Source of the DNA: Deltaproteobacteria bacterium
Lineage (GTDB): Bacteria; Desulfobacterota; JAENJC01
Assembly: GCA_030646755.1 (NCBI GenBank)
Contig: JAUSKU010000085.1
Coordinates: 1 to 32,471, forward strand
Direction of reading: 5' to 3'
DNA length: 32,471 nucleotides
How positions within the stretch are numbered: position 1 is the stretch's first letter; every line of letters starts with the position of its first letter. Below are positions 15,654 to 24,638 of this stretch, one piece after another. A program made the translations under genes and the position numbers. The notes below the pieces were generated by a model. The model made no database searches. It was not told the DNA's origin and saw only the letters and a list, made by a program, of their open reading frames with translations.

Positions 15654-17453
15654 TTATTCCTTCACCGAGCATCTGACCACTTCATCAGGCGTGATTATTC
15701 CATCCATCATCTTTTTTATACCGCTCAACCTCAAGGTATCCATCCCGAGCCTTACGGCCTCCCTTCTTATCTCCGAGGTAGATGCGCCGTTCAAGATCAA
15801 TTCCTTTATCTCCTCATATATGGGCATGATCTCATATAAGGCAATTCTTCCCTTGTACCCATTGTTGCAATTGGAGCACCCCTTCCCTTTATAAACAGTA
15901 AAGGTCCCGATAGCTTCCTTTGGGACACCTATGTCTAAAAGGGCTTGTTCCGGGACATCTATAGGTTCTTTGCACTCTAGGCATGTCTTCCTGGCAAGCC
16001 TCTGGGCCAGGATTAGATTGGTGGCAGATGCTACAAGGAATGGTTCTATACCCATGTTGAGGAGCCTGTTTATTGTACCCGGTGCATCGTTTGTGTGAAG
16101 GGTGGAAAGGACCATATGCCCCGTTAGGGCCGCCTTTATCGCGATCTCGGCAGTTTCAAAGTCCCTTATCTCCCCCACCATTATTATATCAGGGTCCTGC
16201 CTCAGAAAAGACCTGAGGGTGGCCGCGAAGTTCAGCCCGATATCCTCCTTCATCTGCACCTGATTTATTCCTTGCAGGTTGAATTCCACCGGGTCCTCGG
16301 CAGTCATGATGTTCTCAGATTCCTTATTCAGTTCGCTCAATGCGGAATAAAGTGTTGTCGTCTTGCCGCTGCCTGTAGGTCCCGTTACCAACACCATGCC
16401 GAAAGGTTTATGTATCGCATCCTTGAAGTCCTTAAGCTGTTTTTCGCCAAAGCCAAGCTTTGTCATGTCGAGCTGGAGGTTTGACTTGTCAAGGAGACGC
16501 ATGACGACCTTTTCGCCGAAGAGAGTAGGCAGAACAGAGACCCTGAAGTCCATGGTCTTCTTCGCCCCCATCTTCAACTTTATCCTGCCGTCCTGGGGAA
16601 GCCTTCTTTCAGCTATGTCGAGGGAGGCCATGATCTTTATCCTTGATATGATGGCATTTCTTATCTTTATGGGCAGGCCCATGGCAGTCTTCAATGAACC
16701 GTCAAGGCGGTACCTCACCCTGAAGCTCTTCTCATACGGCTCTATATGGATGTCGCTGACACCCATCTTGGCCGCCCTTATCAATATGCCGTTCACAAGC
16801 TTTACGATAGGCGCCTCTACATCAGCGCTCAATGCCTCTTCGGTTACATCCGTCTCCTCAACGACCTCGGCATCATCCACAGCGCCGTGGACCAGGGAAT
16901 CGAAGTCCTCCACATCCACCACGCCACCGGTATCAAGCTCATCCTCAAAACCGCCGACATGATCCTTTTCATCGAGGGAGTAATCCTTGGCATCCAGCTT
17001 GAGCGTTTTCTCCTCTTTTGAACCGGCGCCCTTCACATAATATTTCTTGATGGCCTCTATTATCGAGCCTTCAGCAGCCACCACCGCCTCTACATTATAC
17101 CCTGTCATAAACTTTATATCATCTAAGGCAAAGATATTGGACGGGTCCGACATTGCAAGGATAAGGGTGGAACCTGCCCTGTTTACAGGAATCACCAGAT
17201 ACTTCTTGGCTACATCTAAGGGTATAAGCTTTATGACGGAAGGGTCTATCTCAAATTCTGAGAGATTTATGGCGGGGACATTGTGCTGCTTACTCAGAAA
17301 GGTGGTAAGCGCCTCTTCATTAAGGAAGCCTAATTTTGTAAGATTAAAACCCAGCCTCCCGCCAGCCGCCTTCTGCTCGGCCAACGCCTTATTAAGCTGT
17401 TCGGGTGTAATTAAGGAGGCCTTTACTAAAAGTTCCCCAAGTCTGTTGGACAT
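15654..17453 (-). CDS. pilB: Type IV pilus extension ATPase PilB with MshEN N-terminal domain
   Basis: 599 residues. The N-terminus has two MshEN half-motifs, RLGELLVKASLITPEQLNKA (4-23) and RLGFNLTKLGFLNEEALTTF (33-52), the pattern that binds c-di-GMP in MshE-type ATPases. An acidic linker (about 150-205) is followed by the T2SSE core: SDIHIEPYEK (233-242), Walker A GPTGSGKTT (358-366), Walker B IIMVGEIRD (423-431), the His box, and a four-cysteine zinc site (Cys491, 494, 526, 529). PilB powers pilus assembly through PilC. It leads the operon, has GAGG 7 nt before its ATG, and has a near-consensus promoter upstream. Confidence 0.95.
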   Translation of the reverse strand: MSNRLGELLVKASLITPEQLNKALAEQKAAGGRLGFNLTKLGFLNEEALTTFLSKQHNVPAINLSEFEIDPSVIKLIPLDVAKKYLVIPVNRAGSTLILAMSDPSNIFALDDIKFMTGYNVEAVVAAEGSIIEAIKKYYVKGAGSKEEKTLKLDAKDYSLDEKDHVGGFEDELDTGGVVDVEDFDSLVHGAVDDAEVVEETDVTEEALSADVEAPIVKLVNGILIRAAKMGVSDIHIEPYEKSFRVRYRLDGSLKTAMGLPIKIRNAIISRIKIMASLDIAERRLPQDGRIKLKMGAKKTMDFRVSVLPTLFGEKVVMRLLDKSNLQLDMTKLGFGEKQLKDFKDAIHKPFGMVLVTGPTGSGKTTTLYSALSELNKESENIMTAEDPVEFNLQGINQVQMKEDIGLNFAATLRSFLRQDPDIIMVGEIRDFETAEIAIKAALTGHMVLSTLHTNDAPGTINRLLNMGIEPFLVASATNLILAQRLARKTCLECKEPIDVPEQALLDIGVPKEAIGTFTVYKGKGCSNCNNGYKGRIALYEIMPIYEEIKELILNGASTSEIRREAVRLGMDTLRLSGIKKMMDGIITPDEVVRCSVKE

Positions 17454-17481
17454 AATACCTCGAATAGTAGTAAGTCGCTAA

Positions 17482-17510
17482 ATACTAAATAATTATAAGA
17501 CCTTTGTCAA
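17482..17510 (-). promoter_or_regulatory. Sigma-70 promoter of the pilBTC(SR) operon
   Basis: On the minus strand, TTGACA (17505-17510), a 17-bp spacer and TAGTAT (17482-17487), 28 bp upstream of the pilB ATG. The rest of the 204-bp gap to ptsI shows no gene or clear terminator. Confidence 0.65.
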
Positions 17511-17657
17511 GGCCTTTTACCTGTTTCCTGCGCTCTTTAAATCTTCCCCTGGCTGACTCCCCCGATAAGCCGTCGTTCAAAATTAACCTGGACTTCAGAA
17601 TGGCGGGAACGGCATAATGGGCCATAAAGGCCTACCCAGAAAAGCACTGGTTATTCC

Positions 17658-19421
17658 TTAACGGCCCATAAACTCATCAGGGAAGAGCTCCGCCATCCGC
17701 TCCCTTACATGGCTCTCTATCTCGCTTGCCGCGGTGAAAGCCATGACATCGCTTAACAGTTTTTTAGCGTCGCTCATAGAGACCCCTCTCACAATCTTCT
17801 TGACCCATGGGATGACCGGTGCGTTCATCGAAAGCTCGTCCAGCCCCAGCCCAAGCAGGATTGGCACATAGGCAGGCTCCCCGGCCATCTCGCCGCACAT
17901 GCTTACCTTTATCCCTGCGTTGTGGGCCGCATCCACAACCCCTTTTATTATCCTGATTACGGCTGGGTGCAGGGGTTCATAGAGGTAAGCTACGTGCTCA
18001 TTGACCCTGTCTATGGCGAGGGAGTACTGGATAAGGTCGTTGGTGCCTATGCTGAAAAAGTCCGCTTCTTTGGCCAGGATATCGGCTATGGCCGCAGCGG
18101 AAGGGATCTCCATCATTATTCCCACTTCCATCTCCCTGTCATAAGGGATACCCTTTGAATCCAGTTCAGACTTGACCTCACTAAGTATCTCCTTGGCCTG
18201 CCTGAGCTCCATCATCCCGGATATCATAGGAAACATGATCTTCAACTTCCCGTAAGCGCTGGCCCGCAGTATCCCGCTTAGCTGGGCTTTGAACAGCTCA
18301 ACCTCTTTAAGAGAGAATCTTATGGCCCGGAGTCCCATAGCAGGATTTGTCTCCTCGGCCCACTCTATATGAGAGGTCAGTTTGTCCCCCCCCATATCGA
18401 GGGTCCTTATGGTTGCTGAATACGGGGCAACTCCCTCTGCCAGCCTCCTGTAAACATCAAAGTGATCTTCTTCGGTAGGAAGCCTTTTACCCATATAAAG
18501 GAATTCTGTTCTGTAAAGTCCTATCCCCTGGGCGCCGTGATCCTTCAATGACGGGATCTCCTCCGGGAGCTCGATATTGCCTGCAAGCCTTACAGAGTAG
18601 CCGTCCTTTGTAACCGAAGGCAACTCCTTGAACCGCAGCAGCTCTTCTTCAAAATATTGGTAGTTCTGACTCCTTTCAAGATATGCCTTAAAAACAGCCT
18701 TGGGCGGGTTTATAATGACCACCCCTGTCATGCCGTCTAAGACAACGATATCTCCCGGCATTATCTGCTGGGTTATATTATCAAGTCCGACAACCGCCGG
18801 TATCTCAAGGGACCTGGCGACTATGGAGGTATGGGAGGTCCTCCCTCCTATGTCAGTGATAAAGCCGAGGATCTTGTCCTTTTTCATCTGGGCGGTGTCG
18901 GACGGCGTAAGGTCATGGGCGACTATCACAACCTTCTCCTTTATGTGCGATAACCCTTCATGCCTCTTGCCTACAAGATTCCTGAGGACCCTTTCCCCTA
19001 TCTGCTCTATATCACTCTTTCTTGCCCTTAGATACTCATCCTCTATCCTGTCAAATATCTTGGAAAGGTCATGCATGTGCCTTTTTAGGGCCCCTTCCGC
19101 TCCTATAAGCCCTTCTCTAATGTTTTTAATCGTGTCATCTATCAGCATCCTGTCTTCAAGTATAAGCAGATGGGCATCTATGATGTAGATATGCTCCTTT
19201 GCGCCCTCCTTGACGAATTTCCCTTTTATCCTCCGGAGTTGCCCCTTGGATTGCTCAACAGCCCTCTTAAAGCGGTTGGTTTCCCTCTCCACCTGACCCG
19301 GCTTGATGGATCTCTCCTCTACCTCGATCCTTCCCCTTTCTATCAGATGGGCCCTTCCAATAGCTATACCGGAGGAGACCCCGATCCCCTTAAGGGTTAT
19401 ATTCTCCCTCTTCTTAACCAA
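17658..19421 (-). CDS. ptsI: PTS Enzyme I (phosphoenolpyruvate-protein phosphotransferase)
   Basis: 587 residues, full length. The start is TTG (19419-19421), supported by AGGAGG 5 nt upstream. Enzyme I takes phosphate from PEP onto His197 (GGRTSHTSIVAR) and passes it to HPr. The N-terminal HPr-binding helical domain (about 40-150), the phosphohistidine domain, and the C-terminal PEP-binding barrel (LYRTEFLYMG, IGTNDLIQYSLAIDR, and active Cys in SMCGEMAGEP) are all present. It is the last gene of the mannose-PTS cluster, 19 bp after ptsH. A TTG start may keep its level low. Confidence 0.95.
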   Translation of the reverse strand: MVKKRENITLKGIGVSSGIAIGRAHLIERGRIEVEERSIKPGQVERETNRFKRAVEQSKGQLRRIKGKFVKEGAKEHIYIIDAHLLILEDRMLIDDTIKNIREGLIGAEGALKRHMHDLSKIFDRIEDEYLRARKSDIEQIGERVLRNLVGKRHEGLSHIKEKVVIVAHDLTPSDTAQMKKDKILGFITDIGGRTSHTSIVARSLEIPAVVGLDNITQQIMPGDIVVLDGMTGVVIINPPKAVFKAYLERSQNYQYFEEELLRFKELPSVTKDGYSVRLAGNIELPEEIPSLKDHGAQGIGLYRTEFLYMGKRLPTEEDHFDVYRRLAEGVAPYSATIRTLDMGGDKLTSHIEWAEETNPAMGLRAIRFSLKEVELFKAQLSGILRASAYGKLKIMFPMISGMMELRQAKEILSEVKSELDSKGIPYDREMEVGIMMEIPSAAAIADILAKEADFFSIGTNDLIQYSLAIDRVNEHVAYLYEPLHPAVIRIIKGVVDAAHNAGIKVSMCGEMAGEPAYVPILLGLGLDELSMNAPVIPWVKKIVRGVSMSDAKKLLSDVMAFTAASEIESHVRERMAELFPDEFMGR

Positions 19422-19440
19422 CCAATCCTCCTGACTTCAT

Positions 19441-19707
19441 TTATTCTTCCCCAAACCCCTTAGCTACCAAGTCTTGCAAGGTATTCATAGCTTCTACACT
19501 GTCCCCACCCTCAGCCCTTACATTTACATTACTTCCTTTTTCAGCTGCCAGCATCATAAGCCCCATGATACTCTTACCGTTCACCTCGAGCCCGTCTTTC
19601 TCAACCCAGATATCAGAAGCAAACTTGCTGGCCGTTTGGACGAATGCCGCAGCAGCCCTGGCATGAAGACCCAACTTATTAACAATGGTAAGATTTCTTG
19701 TTTCCAT
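19441..19707 (-). CDS. ptsH: PTS phosphocarrier protein HPr
   Basis: 88 residues. Both phosphorylation sites are intact: His15 in KLGLHARAAA (from Enzyme I) and Ser46 in EVNGKSIMGL (from HPr kinase). Ser46 plus hprK in the same window indicates dual control, as in Firmicutes and many proteobacteria with HprK. It lies between the IID gene and ptsI on the same strand with short gaps. Confidence 0.96.
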   Translation of the reverse strand: METRNLTIVNKLGLHARAAAAFVQTASKFASDIWVEKDGLEVNGKSIMGLMMLAAEKGSNVNVRAEGGDSVEAMNTLQDLVAKGFGEE

Positions 19708-19728
19708 TCAAAAATCCCTGCACCTTTT

Positions 19729-20457
19729 TTATAAAAACAACCCCAAAACCACTGACATTGCCACGGCTAAAACGGCCAGCTTTTCAACCCTCATGCCCTT
19801 TTCAAGTCCCCAATAAAAGCCGTAAACAGAGAGGGCCAACGATATAAACAGCATGATATCAGAGCCACCTTTTACCCCACCTTTCACCGCATAAAATAAT
19901 GCAGAAAAGAGTATCCCCGAAATAAAGAGGGTAATCACCCTGATCTTCTGAACTTTACCAGGGATATCAAGCCTCTTTATTGCGGTTACGATCCCGGTTC
20001 CCATTCGGTATCCTATAATAATCCCGTAACATCTCATGAATATATGGGGTAGATTATAGATGATCAGGAATACAATAGGGGCCCACATGAAGCCATAAAG
20101 CGCAAGGGCCACCCCGGCAACTGCTCCCAAAGGCCTCAGCGCCCCCCAAAACAGGGAATCTCCAACAGCACCGTACGCCCCCATGAGTCCGGCCTTCAAG
20201 CCCTTTATGTCCTCGCCGGACGCCCCCTCCTCCTCCAGCTTTATTGCTGCACCTATGATAGCCGGGGCCATGTAGGGGTTTGTGTTAAAAAACTCAAGAT
20301 GCCTTTTATAGGCCTCTGCAAGGTCGTCCTTATCCTTATGGATAGAGCTTATCGCAGGGGCAATGGAATAAAAAAAGCCCAGACTCTGCATCCTTTCGAA
20401 GCTCCACGAAGACTGGATCAAAAAAGACCTGAAAAATGCACTTCTGAGATAACCCAT
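19729..20457 (-). CDS. Mannose-family PTS component IID
   Basis: 242 residues from the ATG at 20455-20457. GGAG lies 5 nt upstream, so a GTG one codon earlier is too close. Together with IIC it forms the membrane channel of mannose-type PTS transporters. Signature features: FFRSFLIQSSWSFERMQSLG at the N-terminus, then NTNPYMAPAIIGAAIKLEE and GLMGAYGAVGDSLFWGALRP. Hydrophobic segments lie at about 112-140 and in the last 70 residues. It is slightly shorter than E. coli ManZ (about 280). Substrate cannot be read from sequence. Confidence 0.9.
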   Translation of the reverse strand: MGYLRSAFFRSFLIQSSWSFERMQSLGFFYSIAPAISSIHKDKDDLAEAYKRHLEFFNTNPYMAPAIIGAAIKLEEEGASGEDIKGLKAGLMGAYGAVGDSLFWGALRPLGAVAGVALALYGFMWAPIVFLIIYNLPHIFMRCYGIIIGYRMGTGIVTAIKRLDIPGKVQKIRVITLFISGILFSALFYAVKGGVKGGSDIMLFISLALSVYGFYWGLEKGMRVEKLAVLAVAMSVVLGLFL

Positions 20458-20472
20458 CACTACTCCATTATT

Positions 20473-21171
20473 TCAATCTTTGAGGTACATAAAAACCATC
20501 CCCATCAAAAAGCCGGCAAAAAGGATTGGGACGCCTCTTTTTACCCTTGCGGTTCTGATAGAGACAGCCGTTCCTAATGAAATCAACAGGCAAAAGGCAA
20601 TGAAAAGTCCCTTTAAAAAAGGCTCAGGGATTAAAGGATATATTGTCTTTGTCAGATAAAGCCCCACTCCAAGCAGGATAAATATGGAAAAAAAAGATGC
20701 GACGAAGAAGGAAATGAGTCCCTTTAAATTCTCCCTTCCTATATGCAAAAAATCTCTTGATTCCAACAGCCTTTCCGCATTTAAGACAAATCTCCTATTA
20801 TAACTCCTCACATATATATCAACCTTCTGACAAAACACTGCAAGGGGAATGGATAGCAATACAGAGAATACCATTATTTGGATTGGTGAAGGCTGCGCAG
20901 CCAGTGTATCCCTGCTCGTTAATATACTTATCGATGTGGCAATGACTGCAGCCGCAGTCTCATTAGGAGGAACAGAACTGCCCATCGGCACATCCCCTAT
21001 CCAAAGAAGTTCCAAGATACTCCCAACAATAAGACCTGTGAGAGGGTCACCCAGTGAAAAACCGACCAGGGTCCCAGCAACGAGAGGCTGGGATACCATT
21101 ATCTGAAGGAAGGCTGTCCTGTCCAGGGATATAAAGGCGCCAACGAGGGCAGCCAGGAACACTTCAAACAT
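20473..21171 (-). CDS. Mannose-family PTS component IIC
   Basis: 232-residue membrane protein (about seven hydrophobic segments), partner of IID. Family features are PLVAGTLVGFSLGDPLTGLI near the N-terminus and ELLWIGDVPMGSSVPPNET, the conserved substrate-path region of IIC-man proteins. It starts 2 bp after the IIB gene and ends 15 bp before IID. The predicted function is sugar (or related) uptake coupled to phosphorylation; in Desulfobacterota such systems are small and their substrates poorly known. Confidence 0.9.
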   Translation of the reverse strand: MFEVFLAALVGAFISLDRTAFLQIMVSQPLVAGTLVGFSLGDPLTGLIVGSILELLWIGDVPMGSSVPPNETAAAVIATSISILTSRDTLAAQPSPIQIMVFSVLLSIPLAVFCQKVDIYVRSYNRRFVLNAERLLESRDFLHIGRENLKGLISFFVASFFSIFILLGVGLYLTKTIYPLIPEPFLKGLFIAFCLLISLGTAVSIRTARVKRGVPILFAGFLMGMVFMYLKD

Positions 21172-21173
21172 CG

Positions 21174-21656
21174 CTACTCCCTTTTAACGACCTCCCAGAT
21201 ATTGCGAGAAGGATCAGAGGGTACGCATCTGATGACCACCCTGATTCCTTTTTCGCTCAGGGCCTTTAGGTTCTCTAAGTCCTCAGTGTCCACAGAAACA
21301 GAAGGAGCTATCTGGAACTTGCCCGCGCAGAAGTGGATGTTGCCTATATTAAGCTCTTCGATTCTCAGACCGAGCTCAACTGCCCTGAGGGCTTCCTCCG
21401 TCGTTCCGAATAAAAGGATGACCCTCCATTTGTCAAATTCCCCCGCCATCAATCTCTTAACGGCATCCTCAACCTCCAATATTTGGATGTTTAGGCCGCA
21501 TGTTGCGCATGTTTCCATGGCCATCCGCTGGATCGGGTTCCTCGCAACGGCATCACTGGCTATAACAATATATGTGGCCTTTGTATAAGGGATCCATCCT
21601 TCCAATATCTGCCCGTGTACATAGCGGTTGTCTACCCTCGCAAGAACTATCCCCAT
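21174..21656 (-). CDS. Mannose-family PTS component IIB
   Basis: 160 residues, cytoplasmic. It accepts phosphate from IIA on His14 in RVDNRYVHGQILEGW, the standard IIB-man active-site motif (R-D-R-HGQ). Full length. AGGGAGA lies 6 nt from the ATG. It sits between IIA and IIC; all four PTS components are separate polypeptides. Confidence 0.93.
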   Translation of the reverse strand: MGIVLARVDNRYVHGQILEGWIPYTKATYIVIASDAVARNPIQRMAMETCATCGLNIQILEVEDAVKRLMAGEFDKWRVILLFGTTEEALRAVELGLRIEELNIGNIHFCAGKFQIAPSVSVDTEDLENLKALSEKGIRVVIRCVPSDPSRNIWEVVKRE

Positions 21657-21669
21657 GCTATCTCCCTTA

Positions 21670-22083
21670 CTATTTCTTAGGCGCCTTTGCTGTCAATATT
21701 TCACTGGCCAGAGAAATGCTCTTCTCTCCATACTCTTTAATATATGATGCCAGTTCCTTAAGCTCCTTTCCTTCCCTCGTCATAGATGCCTTTATGACCA
21801 TAGGAAGATTTACCCCGGCGACTACCTCTGTCTTTCCCTCTTCCAAAAATGAAAGGCTCAGGTTGGATGGAGTGCCCCCGAACATATCGGTGAATATAAT
21901 GACGCCATCCCCCTCATTCACACCTTTTATCGCCTCTTCTATCTCTTTTCTGGCTTCGTCCATCGCTTTCCCTCTATCTATGCAGACAGCAAGAATACCT
22001 TTGACCTGGCCGACAATATCAGTAGCCACCTTTACAAATTCATCAGCCAGTCTTCCATGGGTAACAATAACAATCCCGATCAT
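21670..22083 (-). CDS. Mannose-family PTS component IIA
   Basis: 137 residues. Active-site His9 in MIGIVIVTHGRLADEF, with the FTDMFGGTPSN motif typical of EIIA-man. It accepts phosphate from HPr and hands it to IIB. GGAGG lies just upstream of the ATG. It is the first gene of the transporter block; the 245-bp gap upstream carries C-rich palindromic repeats and no evident promoter, so it may be read from rapZ. Confidence 0.93.
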   Translation of the reverse strand: MIGIVIVTHGRLADEFVKVATDIVGQVKGILAVCIDRGKAMDEARKEIEEAIKGVNEGDGVIIFTDMFGGTPSNLSLSFLEEGKTEVVAGVNLPMVIKASMTREGKELKELASYIKEYGEKSISLASEILTAKAPKK

Positions 22084-22180
22084 CTTTCCTCCAAAAGACC
22101 GTGAGTCGTAAATCGTAAGTCGTTGTTTTTTCGTTATTCACGTCTAACGTAAATGATGTTTACTTAGGCGTATAACACGT

Positions 22181-22270
22181 TCCCCCTCCCCTCAATCCCC
22201 TCCCGCCAGAGGAGGGGAGATTTATTAGAGTTCCCTCCCCCTTGACGGGGGAGGGTTAGGGTGGGGGTGA
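22181..22270. repeat. Two C/G-rich palindromic interspersed repeats between rapZ and the IIA gene
   Basis: Unit A (22181-22221) contains CCCCTCCCGCC-AGA-GGAGGGGAG; unit B (22231-22270) contains CCCTCCCCC-TTGA-CGGGGGAGGG. Unit A is nearly the reverse complement of 27692-27732 inside the helicase gene. The 10-mer CGTCTAACGT occurs on both sides (22141-22150 and 22303-22312). In the 245-bp gap I see no gene. Confidence 0.75.
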
Positions 22271-22328
22271 ACTAACTAATAACACCTATCTGAATAGTAT
22301 TGCGTCTAACGTCTCATGTTTCATTTTC

Positions 22329-23192
22329 TCATGCCTTTGCAATATCCCTGTGCAACACCTTTATCTTGTACCTGCCGCCCTCCAATGACCTTGCCATCTC
22401 ATTCGTTATCGCAACCGAGCGATGCCTTCCTCCTGTGCATCCAATGGCAATGGTGAGATATGCCTTCCCCTCCTTTTCATAAAGAGGGATAAGGAATCTG
22501 ACCAGGTTTAATAACTTTGCCACAAACAGGGAAGACTCCGCTGAACCCATGATGTAACCTACAACCTTAGGGTCTTCACCCGTAAGCCACTTCATCTCAG
22601 GGACAAAATACGGGTTTTTTAAAAATCTGACATCCATGACCATATCCGCATTAAACGGCAGCCCATGGCTATAACCAAAGGAAAGGAGGTTTATAACCAG
22701 CCCTCCTTCGCCTGACCAGTCGCCATAAGTCTGAAAGATGAGTTCCCTCAGTTGATGGACATTCAGTGCCGTAGTGTCGATCACCCTGTCTGCAATCAGT
22801 CTTATCTCTGAAAGGTCTTCCCTCTCCTTGTTTATGCCGTCAGTTGCCGTACCGCTTCCGGCGAGAGGATGTCTTCTTCTGGTCTCGCTGTAGCGCTTAA
22901 GTATCATCTCGTCTGAGGCGTCGAAGAAAAGCAGCTCTATGTGGTATCCTTCCTCCCTCAGTCCCTTTACAGTATCCCCGTATTCTTTCAGGAAGTCTCC
23001 TTCCCTGGCATCCATCACAAGGGAAACCCTGCTTATGCCTCCTGAAGACCTCTGACAGACCTCAAGAAATTTTGGCAGCAAGGTCACCGGAAGATTGTCC
23101 ACGCAGAAATAACCAAGGTCTTCCAATGCCTTTACTGCCGTACTCTTCCCCGAACCGGAAAGCCCGCTTATGACGACAACCTTTAGCTCCAT
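22329..23192 (-). CDS. rapZ: RapZ/YvcJ-family nucleotide-binding protein
   Basis: 287 residues, full length. P-loop GLSGSGKST (10-18); VDNLPVTLLPKF, FFDASDEMILKRYSETRRRH and C-terminal IGCTGGRHRSVAI are hallmark RapZ motifs. In Enterobacteria RapZ is an RNA adaptor that senses glucosamine-6-phosphate; elsewhere (YvcJ) it is an ATP/GTPase of less clear role. Placement between hprK and the PTS genes is the common arrangement and points to a role in sugar or envelope-precursor control. GAGGT lies near the ATG. Confidence 0.94.
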   Translation of the reverse strand: MELKVVVISGLSGSGKSTAVKALEDLGYFCVDNLPVTLLPKFLEVCQRSSGGISRVSLVMDAREGDFLKEYGDTVKGLREEGYHIELLFFDASDEMILKRYSETRRRHPLAGSGTATDGINKEREDLSEIRLIADRVIDTTALNVHQLRELIFQTYGDWSGEGGLVINLLSFGYSHGLPFNADMVMDVRFLKNPYFVPEMKWLTGEDPKVVGYIMGSAESSLFVAKLLNLVRFLIPLYEKEGKAYLTIAIGCTGGRHRSVAITNEMARSLEGGRYKIKVLHRDIAKA

Positions 23193-23211
23193 ACAACCTC
23201 ATAAAATTACC

Positions 23212-24150
23212 TTATCCTGCTATTTTCCCCTGAATCCTCTTCGTCAGTGCATCCTGAAGTTCTCTCGCAGAGTGCCTCCCTGTTTTCTTCAACAGATGGT
23301 TCCTGGCAGCCACCTCTATTATGGTGGCCATATTCCTTCCCGGCCTCACAGGGACCCTCAGGTGAGGGAGGTTGACTCCAAGGATATTGTATTTCTTTTC
23401 ATCCAGCCCCAGCCTGTCATGCTCTTCACCTGCCCACTCCATAAGCTCTACAACAACCTCTATCTCTTTTTCATCCCTGACAGCTGTTATGCCGAAGAGG
23501 TCCCTCACATTAATTATACCAAGCCCCCTTATCTCCATGTGATACTTTATAAGGTCAGCCCCCCTTCCTATAAGGGAGGAGGGGAGGGTCTTCTTTATCT
23601 CAACCATATCATCAGCAACCAGCCTGTGGCCTTTCAATACCAAGTCAAGGGCACACTCGCTTTTCCCAATGCCGCTCTTCCCGATGATGAGTATCCCGAC
23701 CTCAAGGACATCAACCAGTACACCGTGGACGGCAACTGTCTCCGCCAGCCTGTCCTCAAGGAACTTTGTGACCCGGTTTATGAAGATGGAGCTCAACAAC
23801 TCTGTCTTTAAAACAGCTATTCCTCTGCTATTTGCCTCTTGGATTAAAAGCCTGGGGACGGACAGGCCCCTTGTGATTATAAAACAGGCGATATCGAGGC
23901 TGCTAAGATTTCGTATCGCCTCTTCCCTTTGCTTTTTTGATAAGGTTAAAAGGTAAGACAGTTCGACAGACCCCAGGACCTGGACCCTGTCAGGATGGAT
24001 TTGCTCTAAATACCCTGCCAGGGCAAGCCCGGGCTTTTGTATCCTCGGAACCGTGATCTCTCTTGAAAGCCCGCTCCTCCCTCCGATAAGCTTGAGGCCA
24101 AGGTGGTAATCGCCATCCTTCAGGATATCTGCTACCTTAACGGCTTTCAT
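23212..24150 (-). CDS. hprK: HPr kinase/phosphorylase
   Basis: 312 residues, full length. The N-terminal domain (1-130) is followed by the catalytic P-loop GKSGIGKS (157-164), conserved His142 (VHGVLV), His175 with Asp180/181 (GHRLVADDMVEI), the signature MEIRGLGIINVRDLFG, and the C-terminal capping region (PVRPGRNMATIIE). It phosphorylates HPr at Ser46 or removes that phosphate. It starts 8 bp after ptsN with no clear Shine-Dalgarno, so it is probably coupled to it. The HPr it acts on is encoded 3.5 kb downstream on the same strand. Confidence 0.95.
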   Translation of the reverse strand: MKAVKVADILKDGDYHLGLKLIGGRSGLSREITVPRIQKPGLALAGYLEQIHPDRVQVLGSVELSYLLTLSKKQREEAIRNLSSLDIACFIITRGLSVPRLLIQEANSRGIAVLKTELLSSIFINRVTKFLEDRLAETVAVHGVLVDVLEVGILIIGKSGIGKSECALDLVLKGHRLVADDMVEIKKTLPSSLIGRGADLIKYHMEIRGLGIINVRDLFGITAVRDEKEIEVVVELMEWAGEEHDRLGLDEKKYNILGVNLPHLRVPVRPGRNMATIIEVAARNHLLKKTGRHSARELQDALTKRIQGKIAG

Positions 24151-24158
24151 TGGGTGGG

Positions 24159-24620
24159 TCAGAACTTTTCATCCCCTTCCGATATGAGTCTGTATATATC
24201 TTCCCTGGTCTTGGCTTCCATGAAGGCCTTTCTTCTGGAAGGTTCCTTGAGCAGCCTCGATATCCTGGCAAGGGCCTTCAAATGGGGCCCTGCCATATCC
24301 TCCGGGGCAACCAATAAAAAGAAGATGTGGGCCGGCTTCCCGTCTATTGACTGAAAATCCAGACCTCGTGGGCTCCTTCCGAAGGCAGCCATCATAACCT
24401 TCACATCCTTCAGTTTACCGTGAGGGATGGCTATTCCATCACCTATCCCGGTACTGCCAAGCCTCTCCCTCTCTTCAAGTGCACGGACGAGGCGTCCCTT
24501 CAGAGAAATACCGCTAACCCTCTCTATGACGGCAGAAAGCTCTTCGAGGGCGCCTGCCTTTGTAATAGATTTCAGTTCTTCAACAACCGCCTCAGGTCTA
24601 AGGATCTCCGTGATCTTCAT
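24159..24620 (-). CDS. ptsN: Nitrogen-PTS EIIA (PtsN) regulatory protein
   Basis: 153 residues with active-site His67 in GDGIAIPHGKL, and the LLVAPEDMAGPHLKALARIS stretch of the PTS_EIIA type-2 fold. It acts as a phosphorylation-state regulator rather than a transporter. No EI-Ntr or NPr is visible, so it may receive phosphate from the HPr and Enzyme I of this cluster. It lies between hpf and hprK as in many rpoN-linked clusters; rpoN itself is absent here. Confidence 0.92.
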   Translation of the reverse strand: MKITEILRPEAVVEELKSITKAGALEELSAVIERVSGISLKGRLVRALEERERLGSTGIGDGIAIPHGKLKDVKVMMAAFGRSPRGLDFQSIDGKPAHIFFLLVAPEDMAGPHLKALARISRLLKEPSRRKAFMEAKTREDIYRLISEGDEKF

Positions 24621-24638
24621 GTCGTCTTATTCCTGATC

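Noticed and set aside
15205..17021. Long plus-strand frames opposite pilT and pilB
   Set aside because: Antisense shadows of strongly conserved ATPase genes with Ser/Thr-rich, unstructured translations.
17511..17657. Gene or small RNA in the pilB-ptsI gap
   Set aside because: No ribosome site, no conserved structure; only weak hairpins without U-tracts.
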